A stretch of 64,000 nt of DNA from Dipetalonema caudispina (Eukaryota > Nematoda > Chromadorea > Rhabditida > Onchocercidae). The translations under genes and the position numbers were made by a program. Location of the stretch: the NCBI GenBank assembly GCA_013365325.1, contig JABVXV010000018.1, forward strand, positions 62,001 through 126,000, given 5' to 3'. Numbering within the stretch: the first letter of the stretch is position 1; each line of letters begins with the position of its first letter. Below are positions 40,701 through 53,355 of the stretch, piece after piece. A model generated the notes under the pieces. The model was not told the origin of the DNA, did not search any database, and worked only from the letters and a program-made list of their open reading frames with translations.

Positions 40701-43700
40701 AATGGACGTGCTCCAAATGTTTTAGCAAGTCATGTGACGGTTTTCACACCGCAAATTTTCATGTAAATATCGTCAATTTCTATCCTTTGTTATTTACATT
40801 TTGAAATTGGACAGAACTGACCTCGAAGGATATTGCCCTCAGAAAGTTACTGCTGATGGTTGTTGGGACGAGAATTTTAATGCATTTGCCTCATGAATTT
40901 CCTGATGTATTTTTGCTTTTTAGAAATTTATTGAGAAGTGTACGTCGAGATGATCGTTTATACTTCACCGATTTCTCGATGTTCATATTTGATGAATGCC
41001 ATCATTGCGACGGAGACCATCCATATCACGGTAATTTTTGTTAATTTAGATTTTCTCAAAACTTGGTACTTAGGTCAACTTAAGTTAGTTGAATGATTAT
41101 CGTAAAGAATGTTTCATAGCATCGTATTAATAATAAAGCACATTTCCTTATATTAGTGTTTTACTTATGATGAATCAGAATGAGTAGTTGTAAGAGAATT
41201 GAACAGGGTTTTCCTTTGCAAATTTCAATGCAGTTGTGAAGTGGGCTCGAATTTAAAAATTGAGATTCTTTTTTCTTCCAGTCCTGATGCGAATGTTACA
41301 CAGATTTGACGGTCCAAAACCACAAGTTGTTGGTCTAACTGCTTCTCTGCCACTTGGTGCTGGACGTGCAAATGTTGAAGCCGCACTTGATGTTTGTTTT
41401 TTTCAGTTCAACGAAAATCTTTTGATAACATTGTTTTACTTTAAAAGTAATGGGTAGCTTCTGCTCCATTCTTAGACCGTTTGCAATTTTTATTTTACTC
41501 TCTATCAATTCATTATTAATCAATTGCAGCATATGATGGATTTGTGTGCCAAACTCTCTGCTCATTCCATCAGTACCGTTCGAAAACATATGGAAAATCT
41601 TCGTTATTATGTAAAACCACCCGTCGATGGTTTGTTTCCTTGGCACTTTTTGAGGAGTGCATTAAAATTTAGCTAAATATAATATTTCCAGTGGTATTGC
41701 CCACTATGAAAAATTCATAAGGAATGCATGAAATTGAGAGAAAAACTCTTTCAGTGTCGTTCATATTTCTTTTTCAGACATAAAACGCGCCCATCGGCCT
41801 GAGTTCGACAGTTTCTCTCAGTCATTAGAAATTTGTATGAGAAAGATTGAATCCGCTGTAAAGCCAGAACTTGAAAAAATAGCCGAAAATAAAGTTATTG
41901 ATTTTAGAGTGGTTCGTTACAGCTTTGACTTACTTGATTTTTTGTTGTTTTTCACAGCTTTAAACGTGAATGTTCTGCTGATTCTGCACCGTCCTTTACC
42001 AAAATAAACCATTTATTGCTTGGAAAAGAAGTCTGAATGAAAAATACAGTGCAGTTTTATTACGCGGTTTGTCGTATGGATTATAAGTTGAACTTTTTCG
42101 TTGAGCACGTCCAGCAGATTTATAAGAATCGTTCAAAATTCTCGCCACCATTACAGATTTCTGCTTTGTAAACTTCCATAAGGCTGATGAGAACTTCGGG
42201 AGAAGATTTGCTGTATAAAAAAATAGTAAGGAAATGGTCGCGCATTTTTAGAAATAAATATTTTAAGATAGCTAAAGTCATATCTATAATTTAACTGCAT
42301 GCCATATTGTTTTTCACATTGTTCAGCTCTCCCATGTTAATTTCAGGAGGAAACTGCATTCCCGGCGCGTCGTAGCTCAACGCGTTACGAGAGCTTTGTT
42401 GGAGGTTTGAAAAATCGTTTAGCGGAGTTACCTGGTGGTAAATTGAAGCATCAATTGATCAAAATGCTTGAACATCTTGGAGTAGGCACTTTTTACTCAT
42501 CGATCACTTGAGCTAAACACTATGGAAATGATACAATGTTGTTGCAAGATTTTTTCTAAAAATAAATCCGCATTCATCAATTTTTGAAAATATACGACCC
42601 TTTTTTCTTATCATTTAGTGATGGGATTTATATTTCAGTATTATTATCGTGCTCTCTGCTTGGGTGATTTATTACCGAATTGGTATGCTTGCAATTATTT
42701 GCGTGAAAATATAAAAGTTTTTTCGGCAGGTGATAGTACAACGATTCAGAATCAGTTGTGGAAGCTTTTCGAAAGTACGTGACTTATTAATACTGGTTCT
42801 ATCAAAACATTGAATTATATTCCATCATCCATTATTGCTAACACTGTTTTACTTATTCGTAATGTTTTAAAGTGTCATTTTTGTACTTCAAGCTATTTTC
42901 ATGGTTTTTGTTTCTCGGATGTGCCGAATCTCATTTAAAACTTTTCATAGTGAAGTTTCTGTATTTCTTCCATTTTAGAGTTTGTGAAACCGAATGAATT
43001 GGATTTCAAAGAAAATGACATGGGTGAAGAGAAAGAAATATTGAAAATGTTACACATTATTTTGCGTGAGCAGTACATTTCGGATCCGGCATCCAGAACA
43101 ATAATCTTCGTGACGACGCGTAGATTGGCCCAGTATCTGTCACACCATTTGAACACTGTCAAAATTGTCGATGGAACAAGTCGTGCAGTCGGATTCGTTA
43201 CCAGTAATGCCGTGTTTTTTTTTAGAAAAATTCAATCTTACGAAATGTTCATTTTTGTTTTGCAAAAAATGTAAAAATAATACGTTAGTGTCTTTTAATG
43301 ACTTAAATAAAATCACTTCCGATTAAATGGTTTTCCCTTCTATGTAAAGTAAATGAAGGAAGACTTAGGAGGTAGCACTGAAAGAAATAAATGGTGATGA
43401 TGCATAAGATGGTGTTAAAGAGTGATGATGCATGAGATGATGTTAAGAGTGATGATATGTAACATTATATCATTTGCTATCATTTTTTAAAGTCGTGTAG
43501 CTTACGTGTGTTTAGGTTCAAATCGGTCATCTGTCTTGAATGGTCAGACGGCTGAAGAGCAACGAACAGTGATTGAAAATTTCAATCGGGGTACTTTGAA
43601 GGTTTTAGTGGCCACATCAGTTGCGGAAGAAGGCTTGGACATTTCTGCATGTAATTTGATCGTTAAATACAACAACACAGGTTCCGAGAGATCACTGATT

Positions 43701-46183
43701 CAGAGAAGAGGTTAGTTCAGTCCGTAGTTTTTGAATTTTTATTTGACTTTAATCTCAAATTTCAGAAATGAATAGTTCATATGTATTTGCTAAGGAAGAG
43801 TTGTGATCAATGCTTAAGTATTGTTGGAAAGTTTTCCTAGGTTGATAATCATTCCATTCTATCGGATTTTTGTGATTTATAGAGGATTGTTGAGCATTAT
43901 AGGTCGAGCTCGAGCAAAGCACAGTAGATCAATTCTGCTGGCGTTAGATGGTTCTATAGAAGAAAAAGAGTTAGAAAACATTCAGAAAGAACATTTAATG
44001 AGACGTTGCCTGGAACATATGCAAACGAAGTCGGAAAATCAAATGAAACAGTTGGTAGGTTGCTATCAAAATAGTCAATTAACTGCTTCGGTAATTTCAC
44101 GATTCTTGAAAATACTTCTTTAATCGATCATGTGACACTCAACAGTATACTTTCAATTACATCCTTCCAAAATAGCCCGATCGATCATTCTCTTACTAAT
44201 AGAAAAAGTTCTCAATCATCTCCTGGGACTTCAACAAATAACTTTTCGTTTGACAAAAGAGTTTTGATAGGAAAGTTGTTACTCAGTTTCGTGTTCTTGA
44301 AATCCTTCATAATCTCAATGTTTTACTACCATGAAGCGCTCTCCAAGCTGACGACAATGCTGTATCAATTCTGTCCCGACATCTTGATTTGACTGTCCCT
44401 ATTGTGCGATTCCATTTATTTTTCTTTATTTTTTGTTAATAAAGTCAAAATTGAGAATATGGACTTTCTAGAAATACTTTTAAGAAGGACCGAAGAAACT
44501 TTGGCACTTTTAAAAAGAATCAAGGAGATTTCATATTCTAGCCTCGAAAGATTTGAAATCTTCGTTTAATTCCCTAAAATATATAACATCTCAAGGGCAT
44601 TCTTATTTTGATGCCGATTTTCTCTGGTGTAGCAAGGCATTCAAACTTTTCATAAATGTACCATTTTACTGTTTCTGGTAGCCAATGTTTAAATCATATC
44701 TATTTCAGGTGGAAGCGAAAATTAATCAAATGAAAGCTCTTCATGAAGCAGATTTGGTACGAGAGAATGAGAGAAAACGTTCGCTAGAAGGAAAATGGTT
44801 ATTATTTTATAATATGTTCTTTCCGCAAAAATCTCAGTGGAATTTCGAAATTGAAGATTGGAATTATTAATTCATCGGAAAGGGTTCCAATTACACTTGA
44901 AGTCAGAACTTAACGTCATTGACTTTAACCTTGGATTAAAGAATGTTTTCTTTTGAAATGGAATTATTCAGAAGCAAAGTTTGCTATTGCAGTTACGATT
45001 TGAAATGCCGTCTCTGTGGTGCATTTATATGTAAAAGTACTAGTATGCGCGTTGCGTGTGATAGCCAGTATGTTTGCTGTGACCCAACAATTTGGGAACG
45101 GATTGATGCTCGAGTTTACAGTGCAAAGGTAAGCTTATTTGACAAAAGTTTTAAACTTACAAAAGGGTGGGGTTTTTTTCATAATAGGAGCAGTTGAGTA
45201 CATATTTCAGCAGCATTACATTCTCCATTTTTATCTGTTTTGTTTTGTTTGTCCATATCCTATTCAGTTTTCTAAAACCTGCCCCAATGCTCACTGTTGT
45301 TTGATTCTCTTTCTTACCTTATTTTTTGACGCATAATTTTATTTGTATGTACAGTGAAAGTTGGATAATAATAGAAATTTCATTCGTGAAAGCCGTTTTT
45401 ATACAAGGCTCCAATTGGCTAGTCCTTTTGTTACTGGAATTAATTCATTAATCAGACTACTTTTGCAACTGTTCTACAGGTTCTACGTCTTCACTGATCA
45501 GCGTTCGTGTTCCTATTGATTCTCTCAATAATTTGCTTGTTTTGATGTAAAAAAATTTGAATTCAATTCTTTTTTATGATACAGTCACTGGCAATTGCAA
45601 CGCTAGTTGGTAAACCTCACTGTAAAGGAAACAACGAATCAGAGTGTAATGAAGTGCTGGGTACGATTGTTAAGTTGTACGGCGCCTTCCTGCCAACAAT
45701 AGCAGCAAAAGCGATCATGGTTGACGATAAGGAAGGATTATCTGGTCGACCGCAGTATGAGAAAAAATGGGAGTCGATAATCTCGGATAAATTTTGCGTT
45801 GAGCCAATCACTGAATTCGACCTCGTAAGTGACTCATTTTCAATTAGTCAGTCGGTTAAATGTTAGACTCTGTGCATGGCGCAGAAGACTCCTGAATCTT
45901 TAATTAGTAACGCATAATTTAGAGTATTAGCTAGAGGTAAGATTCCTGGTCCAAAGTTATGGCCAATGATCACAACTTACCCATAAAGTGGATTTTTCAG
46001 TGGTAATGTCAAATTATAAACAGGATTCTATTTGAAATACTTTTCTAGAAAGTGATGTTGAACTCGTTGTACAACTACTCACGAGAGCAACATCTTCAAT
46101 TTGAAGCCGAAGCAGGACTCGCCGTCAAGCGTGCTCTCAATGAAATGAAAAAAGAAAAGCGACCTTTGCTAATCGAGGAATAA
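37721..46183 (+). CDS. drh-3-like: Dicer-related, RIG-I-like RNA helicase (DRH family, DRH-3-like)
   Basis: Twenty-one exons in phase give about 1,030 residues: 37721-37786, 37998-38106, 38437-38574, 39011-39211, 39399-39554, 39698-39853, 39987-40183, 40584-40762, 40924-41030, 41282-41391, 41530-41629, 41778-41908, 42347-42481, 42639-42774, 42979-43203, 43516-43710, 43903-44054, 44709-44797, 44993-45128, 45585-45824, 46049-46183. Visible motifs: I APTGSGKT (about 312-319), II DECHHC (about 424), [45 protein letters not shown] (about 778). A helical insertion typical of RIG-I-like proteins lies between the two RecA lobes. The C-terminal domain keeps zinc ligands CRLC (866-869) and [10 protein letters not shown] (918-927). 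The 270-residue N terminus is helical and may be CARD-like. In C. elegans, DRH proteins act with Dicer or with RNA-dependent RNA polymerases in small-RNA production. Whether this is DRH-1 or DRH-3 needs a phylogeny; DRH-3 is my preference. An extra exon-like segment at 39314-39347 does not fit the phase. Confidence 0.93.
43388..43465. repeat. GATGATG-rich imperfect minisatellite in DRH intron
   Basis: Units resembling AGTGATGATGCATGAGATGA recur about every 30 bases, roughly two and a half times, in the intron between the motif IV and motif V exons. The drift between copies indicates an old tandem array. Confidence 0.75.
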
Positions 46184-46687
46184 ATCTCCCCCAGAAATAT
46201 TTCAGTTTTTGTTCATCTCTTCCAATTTTGTTTATTTTACCCAACTTTCAACCACATCTTTGCCAACTCGAAACCATTGTAATCCAATGTAAATTTAAAA
46301 CGTGATCCATGTTTTCTTCCGGTGCCTTTCTCCTTAAGGTCAGTCTTGCCTTATTATGTGACAGATCTCATATATCTTTCACCTCGTTCACTTGTCTTAT
46401 TCGTTTCTTCCTCATTTTCTCATTTTTATGAATAATAGAATTTACTTAACTGAGGACTACATCAGATTTTTTTTAAATGTACACTTCAAGATTGTTTGCT
46501 GAAGCTAAAATTAAACAGCAGTATGAACGACTTACGCACTACATTTAAATGGAAGTATTAGAATTCTGTTTGCCATCGCATTGTGATAATGTTCAGATGT
46601 AGTGCAAAACAATAAAACAGTAACAATTTTGTCGTTTTATAGCGAGACAAAAAGGAACAATAAATGATAGGTAGCTAATCAACAAAT
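46184..46687. other. Convergent intergenic region, DRH gene and rps-6
   Basis: Five hundred bases hold the 3' UTRs of the plus-strand helicase and the minus-strand ribosomal protein gene. AATAAA at 46611-46616 could be the helicase poly-A signal, 428 bases after its stop and only 72 bases short of the rps-6 stop, so the transcripts may nearly meet or overlap. Confidence 0.6.
46611..46616 (+). terminator. Candidate polyadenylation signal of DRH gene
   Basis: AATAAA on the plus strand in the convergent spacer. It is the only exact hexamer I noticed between the two stop codons other than one at about 46661. Confidence 0.4.
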
Positions 46688-48391
46688 TTATCTGCTGCTC
46701 TTGCTATGTCTTGCTGACTCTGATTCACGGCGAGATGCTGAAAAGCGACGCCGAGCAATCTTGGCTGCTTGTTTTTCCTAAAAAAGTATTCAAAAAGATC
46801 CGCAAAACAATAGTTCTCTGAAACAGTGAAACAAAAGTGGGTTTAGTCGATGCCTCGTTTTGAATAAAAGATGACCCAAGGAAAAATTCCATGACATGTA
46901 AATCCTAGTCACAATGTGCAATCAAAACTCCAGAAAGACGAAAGTTGCGTCAGCACTGACAAACCTTAGCGTACTGCGTCATCATCTTATGGTACTGAGC
47001 CTCTTCTTCACGGCGTTTGACACTTCGCTTAATTTTCATTGCCAGACGTCTTCGTTTGCGTTGCAACACAACTGGTGTTATTAGTCTCTGGATCTTTGGT
47101 GCTTTACTACGTGGTTTCTTACCTGAAACAGAAAGGTAATAGAAAGGATATTTCACTCCAAATCTCATACTGTAGTAGATCTGTATGCACATGGAAACAG
47201 CTGAATTAATCTGTAGACGGGCGCAGCTCGTCGAGTGAAGTTCAATATTATCTTCAGAGAGTTTTTTTTTTTTTTTTATTTCGATGCTCATATGTAATAA
47301 AAAATAGTCAATCCAGATAGAATATGAATAATAATTCAAACTACATCATCCAAATCTGCATGACAGTTACCAGAAATGAATTTTACAGAGATAAAACTAA
47401 TAAAAATCAATAAGTATATTTACCTTCTTTTTCGGGCAATTTCCGACGGATAACATACTTCCTAACATCATCATTCTTCGTTAGATTGAATAATTTCCGG
47501 ATTTTAGATGCACGTTTCGGCCCCAAGCGGCGAGGAACTGTGGTATCTGTTAGACCAGGAATTTCCTGTTCGCCTGAAGTTGAGCAAATATGGACATATA
47601 ATTTCGAAGGAGATCTAGCGAATCCCCGAAATCTTTTTCAGTTCCTCGCAGTGAATGCAGAAACTCAGTAGTAGTGATTTTTCTTACCTTTCTTTACAAC
47701 GATTAACGCAAGGGCAGATAAATTAGCGTCAACAATACATCCGCGTACTGATTTGCGCTTGCGTTCCCCATCTCGACGAGATCGGTAGCAAGAATGTCCT
47801 TTTGACAACAACAAACGCACACGTCCATTGGTCAAAACGCCTTGTTTCATTGGAAAACCTTGTTTGTCATTACCACCAGTTATACGTAAAACGTAACCCT
47901 AAAATAATGCATGCTACTTTTCCATTCCTTATTTACCATCTAGAACATTCTCTACGAAAAACCTGCATGTAAACTATACGTTAGGGTTAATTCACATAAT
48001 ACAGTTAAGGTAAATGAAGAGAAAACTGAATTTTCATTATGAATGTAAAAAACTACAAAAATTAAAGGAAGTAGGAACAGTCTGGTATATCACACAACTC
48101 TGAAAATAACTGTTTCTAAAAATGTAAAACTATGGGATTGAAAACCCTGAACAAACATCTCAACGTTAAAAAAGTGTAAGGGAAAACCTCTAGAGCAAAG
48201 AACTAAGAAAAAAAAAATCATATAGTGGACCACAAAATGACCACCCAGAATACCTTCCATTCATCGCCCAAAGCATCGGCTTCCACTTCTTGCGCCATCC
48301 TTTTTTCATAGAAAATCCGCAGCTTTTTCTCATCATCAATTTCAAAAACTTTCTGACAGCCAGTGGCTGGATATGCAATATTCAGTTTCAT
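46688..48391 (-). CDS. rps-6: 40S ribosomal protein S6 (eS6)
   Basis: Five exons on the minus strand, in phase: 48391-48254, 47898-47688, 47573-47424, 47122-46965 and 46777-46688, giving 248 residues (human 249). The start [20 protein letters not shown] is the canonical S6 N terminus and fixes the ATG. The core includes [80 protein letters not shown] and [20 protein letters not shown]. The tail is basic, then serine-rich: [21 protein letters not shown]6 is a component of the small ribosomal subunit, and in animals its C-terminal serines are phosphorylated by S6 kinases downstream of mTORC1; the RRRFSAS segment fits that. A trans-splice acceptor (GCTTTCAG, ending at 48418 on this strand) gives a 5' UTR of only 26 bases. 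The gene faces the DRH helicase tail to tail. Confidence 0.97.
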
Positions 48392-48652
48392 CCTTTCTTC
48401 CCTCTACAGCTGCTCTCCTGAAAGCATACATGCACATATGAAATCGACAGTTTGTCTTAAAACTTCTGAAGTATAAGCAATCTTTGGAAAACAACATCCG
48501 CCCATATACTTGGATCTGACTGATTTCAGAACAAAGATTGGTGTTGTGTGGCATGAGAAAATGGGAATGCATCCTTTCAGGAGCTGCAAACAAGCCTTAA
48601 AGATAGGAGCATCAAACGACTACAGTAAGCTTCACATCAAATGACTTACAAT

Positions 48653-48698
48653 CTGTACAAGAAACGAGATAACCACTGTACAAGAAACGAGATAACCA
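48653..48698. repeat. Perfect 23-bp tandem duplication
   Basis: The unit starting CTGTACAAGAAACGAGATAA occurs at 48653-48675 and immediately again at 48676-48698, identical. It lies about 260 bases upstream of the rps-6 start and could duplicate a promoter element. Confidence 0.95.
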
Positions 48699-51600
48699 CT
48701 GTTCTTCCCTATTTATCTCATTTTACTTGGAGTATTTCAAGACTAAAAGGAACACAAACCCAAATTGATCACTTGAAAATGCATATGACAAGAATCCAAC
48801 GGTAAAGAATACTTCTCTACTTGGCCTAAGCCATACTCAACCTCAGACAACAACAAAAGTCTAAAGCTATGGGGAAAAGAAAAAACCATGAATACTCTTA
48901 TTCTATTTGCTACCTCACACTTATAAGTGAACTTCCCAACACGCCCACACCCATACACGTACACACCCCCACCCACACACGTAAGCTTACTCCAACTTAA
49001 CCCCTAAAACCACCTGACCAAATCATCGTGACATATATACATTTCGTGGACTGAATAATTAGAGAGGATAAGGGAGAGAAACAGTTGCGAGGTAGCACTG
49101 ACATGGTGCGAAGCAAAGATAGAGACACTATAGATTTAAAGGATATTCCAAGTGAGGTTCATCAGAACGGAAAAAACAACAAGTACAAAGGCAGAAAGGA
49201 AGAGAAATAGATAGAATGAAAGAAAACGGTTTATTACCAGACTACATTGCTGTCATTGTTACACAGATTAGACAATCTGAAAACACTTTCCCAAAAGATA
49301 GGAATCCAATTGTAAATGATAGGGATAGTTTGGTGGTTGTTGTTGATATACGATAAATTGATTGTTATGTTGTATTGATATGTGATTATCACTTTTAACA
49401 ATTGTTATGTGAATAAGAGATGATATTTATGAATAAATTATATCTTTATTTACTTTACTGTATGGAAATTTTGAAGTGACAAGCAAGTAAACGATATGAA
49501 TATTAGTGAAGAAATTTTAAAAAGTAAATTTAAATAAATTTCATCTATGGAATTAGTGCATTATCTTTTTTTTTTTTAATCCAAAATACTCAGTAAGGAT
49601 CAGCTGGTTAGTTAATATTTCTCAAAAAGAAAAAAAGAAAATTAATTATGCCGGCTGAAATAATGAAATGCAATAAATAGTTTGGACTAATTGAGTCTGA
49701 TTTTCCATTCTCTTCATTTATTCATTTCATTGTTTGCTATTAAAACCATCAGTTTGTTATGTATCCATCCATCGTTATTATACCTGATAGAGTCTTTTTA
49801 TGATGATACTTTGGGGAATATATCCTAGTGCATTATATCATCTAGGCAGTACTTATAAAGACTTGTACTGAATAACTATTGTTAATATTTCAAATATCAA
49901 TAATGACATACTGGGACATATTCTAGGATTAGATAGTTTTATAAATATGTTATATACAACTATTTCTTTTGCAAATCAATTTTTTTATTGATGAAAAGTC
50001 CACCTCTTTTCATGAAGACATTTTATTTATTTCATTTGAAAACTCGTCCAAGTAATCCCATATTTCTCATTGCTGAGCTGTTTATGTGATCGGTTATTTT
50101 CATTATAGTAATTAACTCATAGCCATTTATTGAAACAATATCGTAATATATGAGAGTAGACTAAATAATGATATTTATTTATTTACTGATAAGTTATTGG
50201 TAATTTATCATGCCCAATTGAACTTTATTACAATTACTTTATCAATAGCATCGAAATGTTTCAGTCATTCTTCACTCAGAAACAAATTTACATAATATCA
50301 TGTAACGGTAGGTTCTTAAATATTTTAAGACTGTGAAAACCATTAATTTTAACAAAGAATACTGTAAACTGGACCTATTTTTTAGAGTTACGTATTTTTC
50401 AAAACTTATAATCTGTAATTTTGTATCCCATCAATATTGGTAATTCGATGATCAAATTCATAGGCTATGATATTATAAAGTATATTAAATGTTTACTTTT
50501 CTAAATTCAATTGTATCGTAATTATTAATCAAATTTTCAATGTATTTCATTAATTTATGCGAAATAGTTTACATGAATATGAAGAAGAAACAAAATAAAT
50601 AAATGAGATTTCTTTTTATGCTAAAAGAAAGGAAGGAAAAGACATTTCACATTCTCAATAAACTGTTGATAAATTGGAAAGATAGGAAGAGAAATTGCGG
50701 AAGGAAGATTCCATTTTGTAGAAAAGAAAAAAAAATTGCAATTTCAGAGAGCTTATTATGATGGCTAATGCTGTATGTATATGTTATAGTAGTTGATTCT
50801 CAACATTTTAATCCTGCTGGGAAATTTCTAAAATGATAGAACTATGAATCATTTTTCTTTTTCCTTCTCGTACTAATTTAATTACCTTCTAGCTTTTAAT
50901 TCCTGGAATAACCTTGTTATCCGAATAGCCATTCTGTTGTTAACCTGAAATGATAAATAAAAAGCTTACGAAATTATAGTTGTAATTGACGTATTGGTAA
51001 TGAAGTGATATGAGAAACAGAAAAAAAAAAAAAGAAAAAGAGAAATGTAAAACTTTTATGACACTAACATTGACGGTGATATAAATGAAGGAAAGATTGA
51101 TATATACTACTTTTACTAGCTTTCTTTTTAATATATCCTTGCTTACTTTACGGATAATTAATTCATTTCTCAACTCTTCCATTCAGTTGCTCAGTTTATT
51201 TCCTCCTGAAAGCAATATTGAAATGGAAAAGCATGAGGAAACCAAACTGTAAATTTGACATTTTATAATCCGATTAGTGTGTTCATATTAGATTAGGTTA
51301 GAGGAAGTTTTATTTCAGTAGTAACAAAATTCATTCATGTTAATTTTTTTAAGAATTTTCTTGTTCTCAACATATTTGCTGAAAATGGAAATTCCTCGCA
51401 TAGGGGCTTTCAAGATAATCTCGCCTTTATGTTGTTTGAATATAGCAAAATTTATATTTTTGCCCCATCTCTCTGCGAAAATTTCATCTCATTTTTTCAT
51501 TTATTAAACTGAGAGTAATTTATTTTCCATTTCTTATCGAATTTTGAATCCAATATAACATCGAAGATTATTCTTTGACAGCTTAATTGAAAATTTACTA

Positions 51601-52092
51601 CCTAAATATTGTTTAAATGTAGTTTTAGTTCTTATGAGTTATAAAATAAAAAGTTTTAGGACTAGAAAAAATTGTATAGTATTCTTAAGTCTTATTAATA
51701 TTTCCACTTCTTTCTTCCATTTCTTCAAAATTTGATTACCAAATCAAAAATTTTTGTATATCCCCGTATTTTTGAGCAAATTTTTATTAAATTGTAATCA
51801 TATATCAATTATTCCTTTTCTACATATGATACTTGACGAAGCTATGTGATAATTGCACTGAAGATAGAAATGATGTAAAGGAAATAATAAGTAAGTAAGT
51901 TTTTATAATAGAGACTTCAAAAATTGGAATAGGCTTAGCCAAGCATTTGTTTACTTGATTAGCTCTTAACATTAAAATAATGAATACATTTTTTCCCTTT
52001 ACATTCTCATCAGACTTATCCTCTATTAAAAGCCCAGGAAAATGGCAATCAAAATATGCTTAACTAAATCCTTCTTTTTTTCTTTCTCACTT

Positions 52093-52112
52093 TCTCTCTC
52101 TCTCTCTCTCTC
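52093..52112. repeat. TC dinucleotide repeat
   Basis: Ten TC units followed by GCAG. Intergenic, likely length-variable. Confidence 0.9.
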
Positions 52113-53298
52113 GCAGTATCATTGTTTTGTTTAATTTTGAATGCATAAACCATCTGGTAAATTCTATGGTTCGTCTCCATTGAAATTAATCTTATTTTAA
52201 GTGCATTTACGTGAATGATATTCAATTTAAACAAATATCGTTTTGTTTTTTTTTTTTTCATTCAACAGTAAAAATTACTAAAAATTCTTTTCTTAGAAAT
52301 TATCACTACAATCTATTTTTAAATCATTACAATAAGATGAAAATTTATGCATTATAATATTTATCATTTATAATTTTTATTAGTAAATTGAAACTATGAA
52401 TTTCTTCCGAATTCATTTCTTATCACTAACTCAAAAAAATACTCCTTACTGATATTGTTCATGGTATTATAGTAAGATTCATTTTTAGATCTTATTGCAA
52501 TCTAAAGCTGGATGATATATCTTTAGCTTATGGCTAATGGTTATGGTCATAGAAGAGGATTCTCTACAAATGTGCTTACATCTATAATTAGTTAGATAAA
52601 TGGAAATTTACATTTGTTAAAGAATGAAACATTCGCAAATATATATATTTGTTGAAGAATAATACATTGATAGAGGTAAAATATAATTATTAAAAGGTAA
52701 TACTTTCATTCTCGTCATTATCAATTTCTACTTCTAACAGTAATGAGTTATTATTATTGCAATAAGGTAATATTAAAGCTTTGGCGGATTCATTAGTCTT
52801 TTCGAGCTTATTGAATTTCTTTTTTCCATCACATCTCATATCTCTTCATGCTGTATGTTACTTTTTTTTTTCAATATTGCCAAATTCAATTAAAGAATAA
52901 AAAGAAAAAACAGTGTTGTTTTCAAAATTTACAATCCATTGAGGGTCATCTATCTGTATTAAAAACGAAAAGTGGTTCTCTCTCACAATACTTTTTAATA
53001 TCCTCTGCTAATTTTTCTAACTAATTTTTACTTTAATCTTGTTTATATTGCAAATCAATAAATTAGAAATATGAAGTAATTAAGTTCATGTCTTAAAATA
53101 TTAACTGGTCTTTGCAATGCTGAATGTAAGTTTCTTTTGAAAGCTAACAATTTGTAAGCTTATTAGAAGACAAGGGTGCAAATTAATGAGCAATGAAGGT
53201 GGTAATTATAGCAGCGTTGAGCAAAATTTAATTAGTTTCAAATAATGAGTAATATTTTGTTAGTTTTAATTAATTGGCTAATTCGACTGTTATTTTTT

Positions 53299-53355
53299 AG
53301 GAGATAAAATGGAGTCCATTTAATATGTTATTCATATTTGGATGAAGATATTACA
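53299..53355 (+). promoter_or_regulatory. Leader of the Ras-like gene with a four-codon upstream ORF
   Basis: TTTTTTAG ends at 53300 and resembles a trans-splice acceptor. The leader then contains ATG GAG TCC ATT TAA at 53309-53323, out of frame with the main ORF, before the first in-frame ATG at 53356. Translation would need leaky scanning or reinitiation. Confidence 0.4.

Larger units (their letters stand above)
48392..53355. other. Gene-free stretch between rps-6 and the Ras-like gene
   Basis: About 5 kb lies between divergent genes, so it holds the rps-6 promoter at its left end and that of the Ras-like gene at its right end. Two identical 23-base copies lie at 48653-48698 and a TC dinucleotide run at 52093-52112. 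The part near rps-6 (48400-49200) is visibly less AT-rich than the rest. No exon chain is supported. Confidence 0.6.

Noticed and set aside
40816..40890. Possible additional DRH exon ([15 protein letters not shown])
   Set aside because: The preceding exon joins directly and in phase to 40924, giving the expected continuous helicase sequence; using this segment leads to a stop or breaks the alignment.
47486..47671. Plus-strand open frame within rps-6
   Set aside because: It is antisense to the third exon of rps-6, which has unmistakable S6 sequence.
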